Origin: Prevotella sp.
GTDB lineage: Bacteria > Bacteroidota > Bacteroidia > Bacteroidales > Bacteroidaceae
Reading direction: 5' to 3'
Length of the DNA: 48,768 bases
Assembly: GCA_003447235.1 (NCBI GenBank)
Contig: DLZV01000042.1
Location: forward strand, 1 to 48,768
The notes beneath the pieces were generated by a model that made no database searches, was not told the DNA's origin, and saw only the letters and a list, made by a program, of their open reading frames with translations. Positions within the stretch are counted from its first letter, which is position 1; each line of letters opens with the position of its first letter. Below are positions 6,365 to 17,363 of the stretch, one piece after another. A program made the position numbers and the translations under genes.

Positions 6365-8437
6365 ATGAACAGAATAGACCTTCGTAAAGCAATGTTGGAC
6401 GACAATAATTTCCGTATGAGAAAGATGGTCATTTTCCTTATGTTGCTCGGCATACAGATTTCTGCTTCTGTATGTCACGCACAGGTGAACGATTGGAAGA
6501 ATTATCTTTCAAAGGCATGGGTCAGAAACATTGTTGTAGATGGCGACAAACTTTATCTGGGAACGGATGGCGGTCTGGCTATTTACGACAAAAACACTGG
6601 TCGATGCCAATTCCTTGATAGAACAAATGGATTGGCAGACAACAATATCGTTGGACTGGCTCACCACAATGGCAAGTGGTGGATAGGTGGCAAATACACA
6701 GGCATGAGCATTTATGATGAAAACTCATTTCAGAATTGGCAGTTCCCTTTTGCACTTCAAAGCTGTTTCGCCTTTGATGATGCATTAGATAAGGTGTATA
6801 TTGGAGCAATACACGATATCTATATCTTGAAAGATAATTACTATACGGTTTACACTCCCGACCCCAAAGCAGACATACATTCCTATCCTGCTATCAAATC
6901 TCTTGTTCTTGATAAAAACGGTACACTGTGGTTTGGTGGCTTTACGTTTGGTTTCCTTTCCTCCAATGGAAATACCACGCTTCTAAACTGTGGCGCAAGT
7001 GAAGTTAACAATATAATAATCGACGATAAAGACAACAAATGGTTGGCAACTAACAGAGGGTTAATCAAGTATGACGGCACATCTTTCACTTCGTACAACA
7101 CTTCAGGCGGACAACTGTCAAGTAACAATGTTCAAGGATTAGCTTTCGACACGAATCGTAATTTATGGATGGGAAATTGGAACGTACTTGTCAAATATGA
7201 CGGAAAACAATTCTCCTCTTACCCGCTTCCTTCAAACTACAGCAACGACTGGATATGCGACATTGCACCCGATGGTAACGATGTATGGGTAGCAACACGA
7301 TTTCATGGATTGCTCAGATTCTATGACGGCACGTTTGAACAGACAGAACTGGAGAAGAATATATTGACGCAGAACCTGATGCACGAGGTTTCCACAGTCG
7401 ACGAGAAAGGCAACGTGTGCTTTGCATCCAATGATTATCTTGCCCAATACACAGAGAAAGGGGAATGGAAACACCTGTTTCCTAATGCAAAGGACTATTA
7501 CCCTGCTATTAACGCAGCTGCATACGATAAGCGAGGACGTTTGTGGGTTGCACCCAATAATAGCGATACCATACTGGCTGTTATAGAAAATGCCGATACA
7601 ACTGTTTTCAAACGAGATAACACGCCATTTCAAACAGGGCAGTTAAAACAACTGGAATTCGATAGCAAAAACCATTTATGGGTTGGAGCATCAAATGGCT
7701 TATATAAATACGACGGCGTACAATGGTCTCAATACAACTCTTCAAATTCGCCAATGCCAGGCGACATGATAACATCCCTCGCTTTTGATAAGAGCGACAG
7801 GCTATGGGTTGGAATCGCGGACCTTGGAGTGTGCTCTTTTGATGGGCATAATTGGGTGTGTCATGATACGATAAATTCCCCTATTCCATATAATTATGTT
7901 GACTGTATCGCTGTTGATTCGCATAACAGAGTATGGATGAATAGTAGATATAGTAGGAATGGAACGCCTGTAATGGGTAAAGATTATGGTGGTGGATTGG
8001 TTTGCTACGATGGCACGAATTGGAAAATCTATAACCAATATAACTCCAACATAGGCGGCAACTGCATCGTGGATATTGCAATAGACAAGCATGATGCCCT
8101 ATGGATGGCAGTATCTGATATAGGTCTTGTACGCTTCGATGGGGAAAACCAATGGGATGCTTACACAATCTACAACAGTGGGCTGGCTAATCCGTGGCCA
8201 ATTCAGGTGCAGATAGATGTCAAGCGAGATATGATTTGGCTCAGCTATGAAGCATCGGGAGGCATCTCTTCCGCCAAGATGAATCAAGGCACAGGTGTAG
8301 AAGAAATATTTGTAACGCCAAATGGTGCAAAAGCTATTTACACTATTGAGGGACGCAAAGTAAAAGCTATGACACCAGGGCAGATTTATATCATGCGAGA
8401 CGAGAACGGGAAAACAACAAAAGTTCTTGCTCGGTAG
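6365..8437 (+). CDS. Secreted two-component-regulator-type beta-propeller protein
   Basis: The 690-residue protein has a signal peptide (MRKMVIFLMLLGIQISASVC, residues 18-37) and then many ~40-residue propeller blades. These have the pattern LW-G-x-x-x-GL-x-x-YDG (for example HLWVGASNGLYKYDG, DRLWVGIADLGVCSFDG). The same propeller forms the sensor half of Bacteroidales hybrid two-component regulators, but no kinase follows here, so it is a free periplasmic or surface protein. The C-terminus (IYTIEGRKVKAMTPGQIYIM) resembles the short secretion/sorting tails of Prevotella secreted proteins. The start could be 6365 or the ATG at 6416, which fits the signal peptide better. The coding DNA is AT-rich compared with the backbone. 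Ligand and role are unknown. Confidence 0.8.
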   Translation: MNRIDLRKAMLDDNNFRMRKMVIFLMLLGIQISASVCHAQVNDWKNYLSKAWVRNIVVDGDKLYLGTDGGLAIYDKNTGRCQFLDRTNGLADNNIVGLAHHNGKWWIGGKYTGMSIYDENSFQNWQFPFALQSCFAFDDALDKVYIGAIHDIYILKDNYYTVYTPDPKADIHSYPAIKSLVLDKNGTLWFGGFTFGFLSSNGNTTLLNCGASEVNNIIIDDKDNKWLATNRGLIKYDGTSFTSYNTSGGQLSSNNVQGLAFDTNRNLWMGNWNVLVKYDGKQFSSYPLPSNYSNDWICDIAPDGNDVWVATRFHGLLRFYDGTFEQTELEKNILTQNLMHEVSTVDEKGNVCFASNDYLAQYTEKGEWKHLFPNAKDYYPAINAAAYDKRGRLWVAPNNSDTILAVIENADTTVFKRDNTPFQTGQLKQLEFDSKNHLWVGASNGLYKYDGVQWSQYNSSNSPMPGDMITSLAFDKSDRLWVGIADLGVCSFDGHNWVCHDTINSPIPYNYVDCIAVDSHNRVWMNSRYSRNGTPVMGKDYGGGLVCYDGTNWKIYNQYNSNIGGNCIVDIAIDKHDALWMAVSDIGLVRFDGENQWDAYTIYNSGLANPWPIQVQIDVKRDMIWLSYEASGGISSAKMNQGTGVEEIFVTPNGAKAIYTIEGRKVKAMTPGQIYIMRDENGKTTKVLAR

Positions 8438-8450
8438 TATCAAGAAGATT

Positions 8451-8888
8451 ATGCCTAAAAAAGAATATACATCGTTACCAACCGACTATCCTGTGTGTGA
8501 GCATAGCTGCTGCCCCATGGCGACTACCTGCTTGCACCAGATAGCCTACTCCATCCTCATGGAGCAGCACGAAGAGTATCTGCGTCTGATCAATCCCACC
8601 AGATGCGGCAAAGACAAGACCTGCACTTACTATCGGGATAAAAAGCCGGTCCTATTCGCCAAAGGATTCACCAACTTTCAAAAGCGAATGTACCCTCAAC
8701 AATATAATAAGTTTATGACCACCCTCATCCTCCACTTCGGACGCAACCAATATTTCAAGCGTAGACGTGGTGACATTCTGCTTCCTCCCGAGGAGCAGGA
8801 AGTGGTAAGACTGATGCTTGAAAAGGTGGGAGCAGACTCCAAAATGGACTTCGACAAATACGAGGAACTTGTCAACTGGAATGCCTGA
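8451..8888 (+). CDS. DUF6078-like conserved protein
   Basis: The 145-residue product begins MPKKEYTSLPTDYPVCEHS. It has a cysteine cluster (CEHSCCPMATTC, later RCGKDKTCTYYRD) and a helical C-terminal half (FQKRMYPQQYNKFMTTLILH; RRRGDILLPPEEQEVVRLML). This fits the small Bacteroidales family DUF6078, whose function is unknown; the last part could bind DNA but no standard motif is seen. I chose the ATG at 8451 because the protein family begins MPKKxY; an upstream in-frame start at 8427 would overlap the preceding gene. It follows the propeller gene by 13 bp and is probably co-transcribed. Confidence 0.65.
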   Translation: MPKKEYTSLPTDYPVCEHSCCPMATTCLHQIAYSILMEQHEEYLRLINPTRCGKDKTCTYYRDKKPVLFAKGFTNFQKRMYPQQYNKFMTTLILHFGRNQYFKRRRGDILLPPEEQEVVRLMLEKVGADSKMDFDKYEELVNWNA

Positions 8889-9112
8889 CCAGTTCAACTT
8901 AAGTGTCACCGAAGTTTAAGCATGCTGACACTTCAGTACCACTTAAGTGAAACTCCAGTACCAACCGACCAACACAAAAAGCGGTACTGAAAACAAAGAT
9001 ATCAGAATAGAGGAACCGCGCTGCAGGTAGGCTGCACAAGCCAATCATAACTTTGCACTCAAGTTTGTGCCGAACGGTGCATCACAAAAAGAAAACATAA
9101 AGGGGAAAGAAT
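8889..9112 (+). promoter_or_regulatory. Intergenic region with promoter for the His/Asp-rich gene
   Basis: No gene is visible. The palindrome CACTTAAGTG occurs near 8940, with a related ACTTAAGTGTCA near 8900. A -7 box TAACTTTGC at 9048-9056 would give a ~50-nt leader to the ATG at 9113, which is preceded by the purine-rich AGGGGAAAG. Confidence 0.5.
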
Positions 9113-9460
9113 ATGGGACTACTCGATTTTATATACACGGGCGTGATAGCGCACTTTCTGAAAAAGAGACTGGGCGGATCGGGCCATCATTCCGCACACG
9201 ACCACCACGACCACGCGCACGAGCATCACGGGGATCATGAGGACTACGACCATGAGGACAATTGGCGTGAGGACGGTTGGCGTGAGGACGAAGCCTTGGA
9301 CCACGGCGACCACGGCGACCACGACCTTGACGATGTCATCTACAACAAATACATCCACGAAGACTATGACCACGACTGCGAGGACTGCGACCACGACGAC
9401 TACGACCAGGACGACTACGGAGAGCACGACCTGGACGGCTGGTATGGCGACGAAAACTAA
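9113..9460 (+). CDS. Histidine/aspartate-rich low-complexity protein
   Basis: The 115-residue protein starts with a hydrophobic stretch (MGLLDFIYTGVIAHFLKKRL). It then becomes almost entirely His, Asp and Glu in repeated HDHHDHAHEHHGDHED- and DYDHDCEDCDHDDYDQDD-like runs. It is strongly acidic and could bind divalent metals such as zinc, nickel or copper; this is inference from composition only. It is not a family I recognise. A good promoter, a purine-rich ribosome-binding region and a strong terminator just after it (9482-9524) argue that it is a real, separately expressed gene. The repetitive GAC/CAC codons also create long shadow frames on the other strand, which I discount. Confidence 0.7.
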   Translation: MGLLDFIYTGVIAHFLKKRLGGSGHHSAHDHHDHAHEHHGDHEDYDHEDNWREDGWREDEALDHGDHGDHDLDDVIYNKYIHEDYDHDCEDCDHDDYDQDDYGEHDLDGWYGDEN

Positions 9461-9481
9461 ACGCCGAGGCTGAAAAAAAGA

Positions 9482-9524
9482 GGCTGGTGGGGGAAAGGCG
9501 ACCATGACCTTTCCCCCACCAGCC
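9482..9524. terminator. Strong bidirectional terminator
   Basis: A perfect 17-bp inverted repeat (GGCTGGTGGGGGAAAGG, 9-nt loop, complement) lies between the convergent His/Asp-rich gene and htpG. T-runs are weak, but the stem is long and its position is right. Confidence 0.8.
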
Positions 9525-9563
9525 TGATGGGCCGCGGGGTGTGGCGGCGGAAGGAATCCTACT

Positions 9564-11624
9564 TTACTTCAGCACCTCGACGGAGCGCTTGACGAAGTCG
9601 TTGAGCGCGGCGCCCTTGAGCATGCCATTCTGGAGAAGGGCGAGATCGACCAACTGATGGATCAGGGTGTTGTCCTTGGCATAGTCGGCGACGATCTGGC
9701 GCTTCTTGCCGCGCTGGTCCTCCAGGGCCTTCTCCGTCTGAGAGAGGTCGTCCTTGTCGGCCTGGGAGATTTCCTCGGGCTTCTTGTCCTTCTGGGCCTG
9801 GCGCAGGGCGGCGAGGCGGGCCTCCTGGCCCTTGATCTCGCTGAGGACGGGCTTCATGGTCTCGGCCGTGGCAGCGGTCTCGTCGGCGAGGATCTGCTTG
9901 ATGAGCGGGTGGTCGGCGTTGAGCACGAGCATGTAGCTGTCCGGCATCTGGCCGTAGAAGCCCATGCCCTGCTGGAAGCGGCTCATGTCCTTCATGCGGC
10001 GCATCCACTCGTTCTGCGTGATCACGGTCGGCTGGGCCGTCTCGCCAAGGGCCTGGACCTCGACGCCAAACTCGGTCTTGTCGAGACGGGGCATCTGGGA
10101 GCGGAAGGCCTCTGACAAATTGTCACGCTCGTCCTGGGAGAGTGTCAGTTCGTGGACCTCGTCCTTGGCGATGAGGCGATCGACGGTGTCGGAATCGACA
10201 CGCACGAAGTGGCTCTTCTCCAGCTTCTGCTCGAGCAGGGAGACGGTCGGCACGTCGAGTTCGCCGTCGCAGAGCAGGACGCTGTAGCCCTTGGCCTTGG
10301 CGGCCTCGATGTAGGTGTATTGCTCCTCCTTGTTGACGGCGTAGAGATAGATGAGGTTGCCGTCCTTGTCGGTCTGGTTGTCCTTGATGAGCGTGCGATA
10401 CTCGTCGAAGGTGAAGTATTTGCCCTCGGTGTCCTTCATCAGCGCAAAGTCCTTGGCGCGGTCGTAGAAGGCGTCGCGCTCGGAGAGCATGCCGTAGTTG
10501 ATGAAGAGCTTGAGGTCGTCCCACTTCTCCTCATACTCCTTGCGGTTCTCCTTGAAGATGCTGCTCAGGCGGTCGGCGACCTTCTTGGTGATATAGGTCG
10601 AGATCTTCTTGACGTTGGCGTCGCTCTGGAGGTAGCTGCGGCTGACGTTGAGCGGGATGTCGGGAGAGTCGATGACGCCGTGGAGCAGCGTCAGGAACTC
10701 GGGGACGATGCCCTCGACGTGGTCGGTGACGAAGACCTGGTTGCAGTAGAGCTGGATCTTGTTGCGCTGGAGCTCGATGTTGGACTTGATGCGCGGGAAG
10801 TAGAGGATGCCGGTGAGCGTGAAGGGGTAATCGACGTTGAGGTGGATCCAGAACAGGGGGTCGTCGTTCATGGGGAAGAGGGTGTGGTAGAACTTCTTGT
10901 AGTCCTCGTCCTTGAGCGACGACGGCGACTTCGGCCAGAGGGGCTCGACGCTGTTGATGACGTTGTCCTCGTCGGTATCGACCTGCTTGCCGTCCTTCCA
11001 CTCCGTCTTCTTGCCGAAGACCACGGGCACGGCCATAAACTTGCAGTACTTCGTGAGCAGCTGCTCGATGGTCGATTTCTGGAGATAGTCCTTGCTGTCG
11101 TCGTCGATGTGGAGGATGATGTCGGAACCGCGGTCGGCCTTCTCCACCTCGTCGATGGTATATTCGGGGCTGCCGTCGCAGGTCCAGCGCACGGCCTGGC
11201 TGCCCTCGCGCCAGCTCTTGGTGACGATCTCGACCTTCTTGCTCACCATGAAGGCGGAGTAGAATCCGAGACCGAAATGGCCGATGATGGCCTCGGCCTT
11301 GTCCTTGTACTTGTCGAGGAAGTCGGTGACGCCGGAGAAGGCAATCTGGTTGATGTACTTGTCGATCTCCTCGGCCGTCATGCCGATACCGCGGTCGGAG
11401 ATGGTGAGCGTGCCGGCCTGCTCATCGAGGGTGACGCGGACGGAGAGGTCGCCCAGGTCGCCGGAGAAGTCGCCTGCCGAGGCGAGGGTCTTCATCTTCT
11501 GCGTGGCGTCCACGGCGTTGCTGACCATCTCGCGAAGGAATATCTCGTGGTCGGAATACAGAAACTGCTTGATGACGGGGAAGATGTTCTCCGTCGTTAC
11601 TCCAATATTACCTTTCTTTTCCAT
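9564..11624 (-). CDS. htpG: Molecular chaperone HtpG (bacterial Hsp90)
   Basis: HtpG is the cytosolic ATP-dependent Hsp90 chaperone. The 686-residue protein starts MEKKGNIGVTTENIFPVIKQ. The GHKL ATPase domain is intact: MVSNAVDATQK (helix with the catalytic/ATP-contact residues), DRGIGMT, and GHFGLGFYSAFMV near residue 120. The middle domain (LNVSRSYLQSDANVKKIS) and the C-terminal dimerisation domain follow. A longer frame upstream to 11666 exists, but MEKKGNIG is the family start. It follows glnN on the same strand, separated by that gene's terminator, so it probably has its own promoter. Coding GC is high, as in its neighbours. Confidence 0.95.
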   Translation of the reverse strand: MEKKGNIGVTTENIFPVIKQFLYSDHEIFLREMVSNAVDATQKMKTLASAGDFSGDLGDLSVRVTLDEQAGTLTISDRGIGMTAEEIDKYINQIAFSGVTDFLDKYKDKAEAIIGHFGLGFYSAFMVSKKVEIVTKSWREGSQAVRWTCDGSPEYTIDEVEKADRGSDIILHIDDDSKDYLQKSTIEQLLTKYCKFMAVPVVFGKKTEWKDGKQVDTDEDNVINSVEPLWPKSPSSLKDEDYKKFYHTLFPMNDDPLFWIHLNVDYPFTLTGILYFPRIKSNIELQRNKIQLYCNQVFVTDHVEGIVPEFLTLLHGVIDSPDIPLNVSRSYLQSDANVKKISTYITKKVADRLSSIFKENRKEYEEKWDDLKLFINYGMLSERDAFYDRAKDFALMKDTEGKYFTFDEYRTLIKDNQTDKDGNLIYLYAVNKEEQYTYIEAAKAKGYSVLLCDGELDVPTVSLLEQKLEKSHFVRVDSDTVDRLIAKDEVHELTLSQDERDNLSEAFRSQMPRLDKTEFGVEVQALGETAQPTVITQNEWMRRMKDMSRFQQGMGFYGQMPDSYMLVLNADHPLIKQILADETAATAETMKPVLSEIKGQEARLAALRQAQKDKKPEEISQADKDDLSQTEKALEDQRGKKRQIVADYAKDNTLIHQLVDLALLQNGMLKGAALNDFVKRSVEVLK

Positions 11625-11682
11625 TATTGTGATATGAGTTTTTAAGATTCGTTTTAACTGTGTCATTGCAAATAGCGTGCCA

Positions 11683-11747
11683 AAACGAAAAATGGCCTGG
11701 AGGGCTCACGAAGCGTGATGGGGCACGCCGCGGGGTCCTGCCAGGCC
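11683..11747 (-). terminator. Terminator after glnN
   Basis: On the minus strand GGCCTGG (11741-11747) pairs with CCAGGCC (11694-11700) and is followed by ATTTTTCGTTTT. It separates glnN from htpG. Confidence 0.6.
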
Positions 11748-11786
11748 TGGGAAAAGAGACGGAAAAAATAGAGTTGTGCGCGGGCG

Positions 11787-13976
<2,190 letters not shown>

Positions 13977-14255
13977 ATCCTGAACCTTAAAGTATTATAT
14001 ATAATGTTATCCTAATCTTTATCGGCTACCTCACGGTAGGAACCAAAAGCAAAACGCCCGAGCCTCATCCATGTGCCCAGGTGTCTCTCATGTCTGCCAT
14101 TGCAGTAGTCGATCGTGTGTGGTCTATCCTAAACTGGGGGCAAAAATACAAATAAAATTTGAAAAGGCCCGCAACATACCGTTTTTTTTACGATTTATTC
14201 AACCAATCGGCCTTTCTATCGCCAGGAGCGCCCCACGAGAGGAAGGGCGCAGGCG
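13977..14255 (-). promoter_or_regulatory. glnN promoter and long 5' leader
   Basis: A minus-strand -7 box TATTTTTGC lies at 14140-14148, giving a leader of about 155 nt before the glnN ATG. The leader contains a small hairpin (TACC TCACGGTA region near 14030). No riboswitch could be recognised. The rest up to tamL holds nothing else I can support. Confidence 0.45.
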
Positions 14256-16481
14256 TCAGAACGGCATACCGACGGCGAAATGGAAGGCGAAGTCGCGGCC
14301 CCAGCGGGGATGGAAGATGGGATAATGGTCCTTGTGGTCGTCGTAGGCGGGATTGATCGCCTTCATGGCGCCGTCGAGGCGGAGGATGAAATAGCCGAAG
14401 TTGAGGCGCAGGCCGAGGCCGTAGGAGACGGCGATCTGCTTGAAGAAGGTGTCGAGCTGAAACTGGCCGCCGGGCTGCTCGGGATAGGATCGGAGCGTCC
14501 AGATGTTGCCCGCATCGACAAAGGCGGCGCCGTCGAACTTCCAGAACAAGTGGGTGCGATACTCGAGGTTGAGGTCGAGGCGCATGTCGCCGGTCTGATT
14601 GATGAAGTCGATGCGGCCGTCGCGGCCACGATACTTGCCGGGGCCGAGCTCGCGGACGCTCCAGCCGCGCACGGAGTTGGCACCACCGGAGAAGTAGCGC
14701 TTCTCGAAGGGCAGCACGGTGCTGTTGCCATAGGGCCACGCCACACCCAGGAGGCCGTGGAGGGCCAGCGTGTTGTGGGAGCTGAAACGCAGCAGGCGCG
14801 TGTATTCGAAGTCGAACTTGGCATACTGGGCGTAGGCGATATTGAAGAGCTGGCGCTGGCCGTGGCTGTTCTGCTTGAAGCGGAAGATCTGGGAGAAGCC
14901 GCTCAGCAGGTTGCCCGCCGTCTCGACGCTCGCACGGATGACGCGGTCGCCGGCGTTGTAGGTGAGGCCAAAGCCCGCCTTCATGATGAAGAGGTCCTCG
15001 TAGTTGTAGCGCAGGATGGCGTTGCGGTTGGAGACGCTGTCGAGGTAGTCGTGCTTGAAGGTGGCGCTGATCCAGGGCATATAGACGTAGCTGAGGTCGA
15101 GGACGTCAAGCTTGTACTGCACCCTGCCGTCGCGCGTCGGCCACCGATACTTGAGGCCGGCAGAGAAGACACGGCGATGGAACTCGGGGCGGTTCTGGAG
15201 ATTCCAGGCCACGGAGAGCTCGGTCGAGGCCGTGCTGCCGCGACGGCCCTTACGCGAGAGGAAGGGAGTCATCAGGCGGGGCATCTGAAAACGGGCCTCG
15301 ACGCCATACTCCTCGTAGTCGCCGCGCTCGTAGCCCTCCAGTCCCTTGATGGCCTCGAAGGCGCCACGGAGCTCGATGCTGAGGAGTTCGCTGCCGCGGA
15401 AGAGGTTGCGGTTCTGATAGGTCAGCGTGGCGGCTGCTCCGAAGTCGCCAGCCGTATTGGTGCCCTCGGGCTGGAAGGCGATGGTGTTGGGCTTGCGCAT
15501 GGAGAGGCGGATGTCGGTGTCGAGGTTGTGGAGGGTGTCCTCGCGAAAGGTGATGTTGGTGTAGCGGACGGCGCCGAGCCGCGCGAAGTTGTTGTAGGTG
15601 CGCTGCAGGTCGGAGGCGCTAAACCACTCGCCGGCCTTGACCACCGTGTTTTCGGCCAGCACGCTGCGGCGCAGGGGCAGGTCGTAGCCGTCGCTGGATC
15701 GGTAGTGGATGGATCGCACGCGATAGCGGGGATGGGGCTTGGGGGGCGCGCTGCTGTTCTCGCGGTAGGGCAGGATGCGGCAGACGAGGTTGACGCCCTG
15801 CGTGCCCTGGAGGGAGTCGGCGGTATAGGTGACGAAGTCTTTGTGGAAACGGTAGAAGCCGGAGTCGTTGAGGACGGTGGCGATGCGCTTGCGGAGGTTG
15901 TCGAGGGAGGAGACGGTGAAGACCTCGCCCACCTGCTGATCGCCCGTGCCAAAGACGGGGGCAAGGACCTGGGCCACGGCGGAGTCGGGGATGTCGTAGC
16001 GGAAGGAACTGATGCGGTAGGGATCGCCGGGATGGAGGGTATAGATGGCCTTGAGCTTGCGGCCACGGACCTGCGTCTCGAAATCGACGTAACTGTTCAT
16101 ATAGCCCATGTTCTGCATGGCCAGACGCAGGTCGGCGCAGGACCGGGCGGCCTCGAGGGAGTCATAGACGACGGGCTCCTCGCCGATATGGCGCAGCGTG
16201 CGGTTGAGCCACTTCGTGGAGTCGCGGCCCGCCAGGGAGTAGGTGCCCAGGGGAATCTTGAAGAGGGAGAACCAATGGGAGTTGCCCTTTTGGCGGACGT
16301 ACTGGCCAAACTGGGCAGCGTCGAGCTCCTTGCTGTCGGTGCGCACCTGGACGGCGTCGAGGAGGTAGCGGTCTTCGGGCACGAACTTGGACGTGGAGCA
16401 ACCCGTCAGGGCCGTGGCTACCAGCGTGATCAGCAACAATAACAGGGGCGTATGTCGGTTCTTCCAATTCATAAAATTCAT
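14256..16481 (-). CDS. tamL: TamL-type outer membrane lipoprotein of the Omp85/BamA family
   Basis: This TamA-like Omp85 protein helps insert or export proteins at the outer membrane; in Bacteroidetes the TamA counterpart is a lipoprotein called TamL. The 741-residue product opens MNFMNWKNRHTPLLLLL and has a lipobox VATALTGC, so it is lipid-anchored. POTRA-like repeats follow (residues ~30-380). The C-terminal barrel carries the Omp85 motifs ARFGLG-like ALHGLLGVAWPYGN and KRYFSGGANSVRGWSVRELG, and ends in strand FAFHFAVGMPF. The start at 16481 (or 16472) is preferred because an upstream in-frame codon (16502) lies inside the promoter. The -7 box TAACTTTGC ends 6 nt before the ATG. Confidence 0.85.
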   Translation of the reverse strand: MNFMNWKNRHTPLLLLLITLVATALTGCSTSKFVPEDRYLLDAVQVRTDSKELDAAQFGQYVRQKGNSHWFSLFKIPLGTYSLAGRDSTKWLNRTLRHIGEEPVVYDSLEAARSCADLRLAMQNMGYMNSYVDFETQVRGRKLKAIYTLHPGDPYRISSFRYDIPDSAVAQVLAPVFGTGDQQVGEVFTVSSLDNLRKRIATVLNDSGFYRFHKDFVTYTADSLQGTQGVNLVCRILPYRENSSAPPKPHPRYRVRSIHYRSSDGYDLPLRRSVLAENTVVKAGEWFSASDLQRTYNNFARLGAVRYTNITFREDTLHNLDTDIRLSMRKPNTIAFQPEGTNTAGDFGAAATLTYQNRNLFRGSELLSIELRGAFEAIKGLEGYERGDYEEYGVEARFQMPRLMTPFLSRKGRRGSTASTELSVAWNLQNRPEFHRRVFSAGLKYRWPTRDGRVQYKLDVLDLSYVYMPWISATFKHDYLDSVSNRNAILRYNYEDLFIMKAGFGLTYNAGDRVIRASVETAGNLLSGFSQIFRFKQNSHGQRQLFNIAYAQYAKFDFEYTRLLRFSSHNTLALHGLLGVAWPYGNSTVLPFEKRYFSGGANSVRGWSVRELGPGKYRGRDGRIDFINQTGDMRLDLNLEYRTHLFWKFDGAAFVDAGNIWTLRSYPEQPGGQFQLDTFFKQIAVSYGLGLRLNFGYFILRLDGAMKAINPAYDDHKDHYPIFHPRWGRDFAFHFAVGMPF

Positions 16482-16487
16482 TATTTT

Positions 16488-16551
16488 GCGCAAAGTTAGC
16501 AAAAAAAACAGAGCCGTCGGGAATCATTGGCGCATTTTTTACTATATTTGC
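16488..16551. promoter_or_regulatory. Divergent promoters of tamL and trmH-like gene
   Basis: The minus-strand -7 box TAACTTTGC (16488-16496) serves tamL and the plus-strand TATATTTGC (16543-16551) serves the methyltransferase. Each sits within 3-8 nt of the start codon it serves, implying leaderless or nearly leaderless mRNAs. Confidence 0.7.
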
Positions 16552-16554
16552 ACT

Positions 16555-17259
16555 GTGATAACCAATAACCAAGTAAAAATCATCCGATCGCTATCGACGC
16601 GCAAGGGGCGCAAGACGACGGGCTGGTTCATGGCCGAAGGGCCGAAAGTGGTGGGCGACCTCCAGGCTGCTGGCTTCCGGCCGGTGGCCATCTACGACGA
16701 GATGGAGGACGTCAGGCGCATCTCGCAACTGCAGCATCCGCAGGGGGTGGTGGGCGTCTTCGAGATACCCACAGGGCCTCGGGATGGGGCCGGGATTGAC
16801 CCCAGCGAACTGACCCTCGTGCTCGACGGCGTGCAGGACCCGGGCAACCTGGGCACCATCATCCGCGTGGCCGACTGGTTTGGCGTGGGCGCCATCTGGT
16901 GCTCGCCCGACACGGCCGACTGCTGGAATCCGAAGGTCATCCAGGCTACGATGGGAAGCATCGCGCGCGTGGCCATCCACTATGCGCCGCTCGTGCCGCT
17001 GATCGACGCGCTCGACAAGGACTACCCCATCTATACGACGCAGCTCGACGGCGAGAACATCTACGAGACGACGCTCAAGCCCCACGGCGTGATCGTGATG
17101 GGCAACGAGGGCAACGGGGTGACGGAGGAAGTGAGGCGACGGGCCACACGACCGCTGCTCATCCCCAATTTCCCCCAAGGCAGGACGACGGCCGAATCGC
17201 TCAATGTGGCGATCGCCACGGCCCTGGTCTTAGGAGAGTTTCGGCGCAGGATGTTCTAA
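16555..17259 (+). CDS. TrmH/SpoU-family RNA 2'-O-methyltransferase
   Basis: The SPOUT-fold enzyme transfers methyl from S-adenosylmethionine to a ribose 2'-OH in rRNA or tRNA; the exact target is unknown. The 234-residue protein has an N-terminal substrate-binding part (KIIRSLSTRKGRKT ... FMAEGPKVV) and all three SpoU motifs: LDGVQDPGNLGTIIRVADWF, VIVMGNEGNGVTEEV and IPNFPQGRTTAESLNVAIA. I chose GTG at 16555 because family members start M-I-T-K/N-N-x-(I/V)-K-x-I-R-S-L; it is only 3 nt after the -7 box. If a leader is required, the next start would be ATG 16630, which would cut off conserved residues. Confidence 0.9.
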   Translation: MITNNQVKIIRSLSTRKGRKTTGWFMAEGPKVVGDLQAAGFRPVAIYDEMEDVRRISQLQHPQGVVGVFEIPTGPRDGAGIDPSELTLVLDGVQDPGNLGTIIRVADWFGVGAIWCSPDTADCWNPKVIQATMGSIARVAIHYAPLVPLIDALDKDYPIYTTQLDGENIYETTLKPHGVIVMGNEGNGVTEEVRRRATRPLLIPNFPQGRTTAESLNVAIATALVLGEFRRRMF

Positions 17260-17348
17260 GACAGGAATGTTTTAGGACGGAATGTTCCAAGACAAGAATG
17301 TCCCAGAACAGGATTGTTCCAGGACAGGAATGTTTAAGGCAGGATGAT
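17258..17348 (+). repeat. Degenerate 15-16 bp tandem repeat
   Basis: Five units of the type A-G-G-A-C-A-G-G-A-A-T-G-T-T-C-C follow each other at 17258, 17274, 17289, 17305 and 17321, with a partial sixth at 17337. They fill the gap between the methyltransferase and the next gene; the methyltransferase 3' end already resembles one unit. Confidence 0.8.
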
Positions 17349-17363
17349 TTTCTAAGAAAAGCA

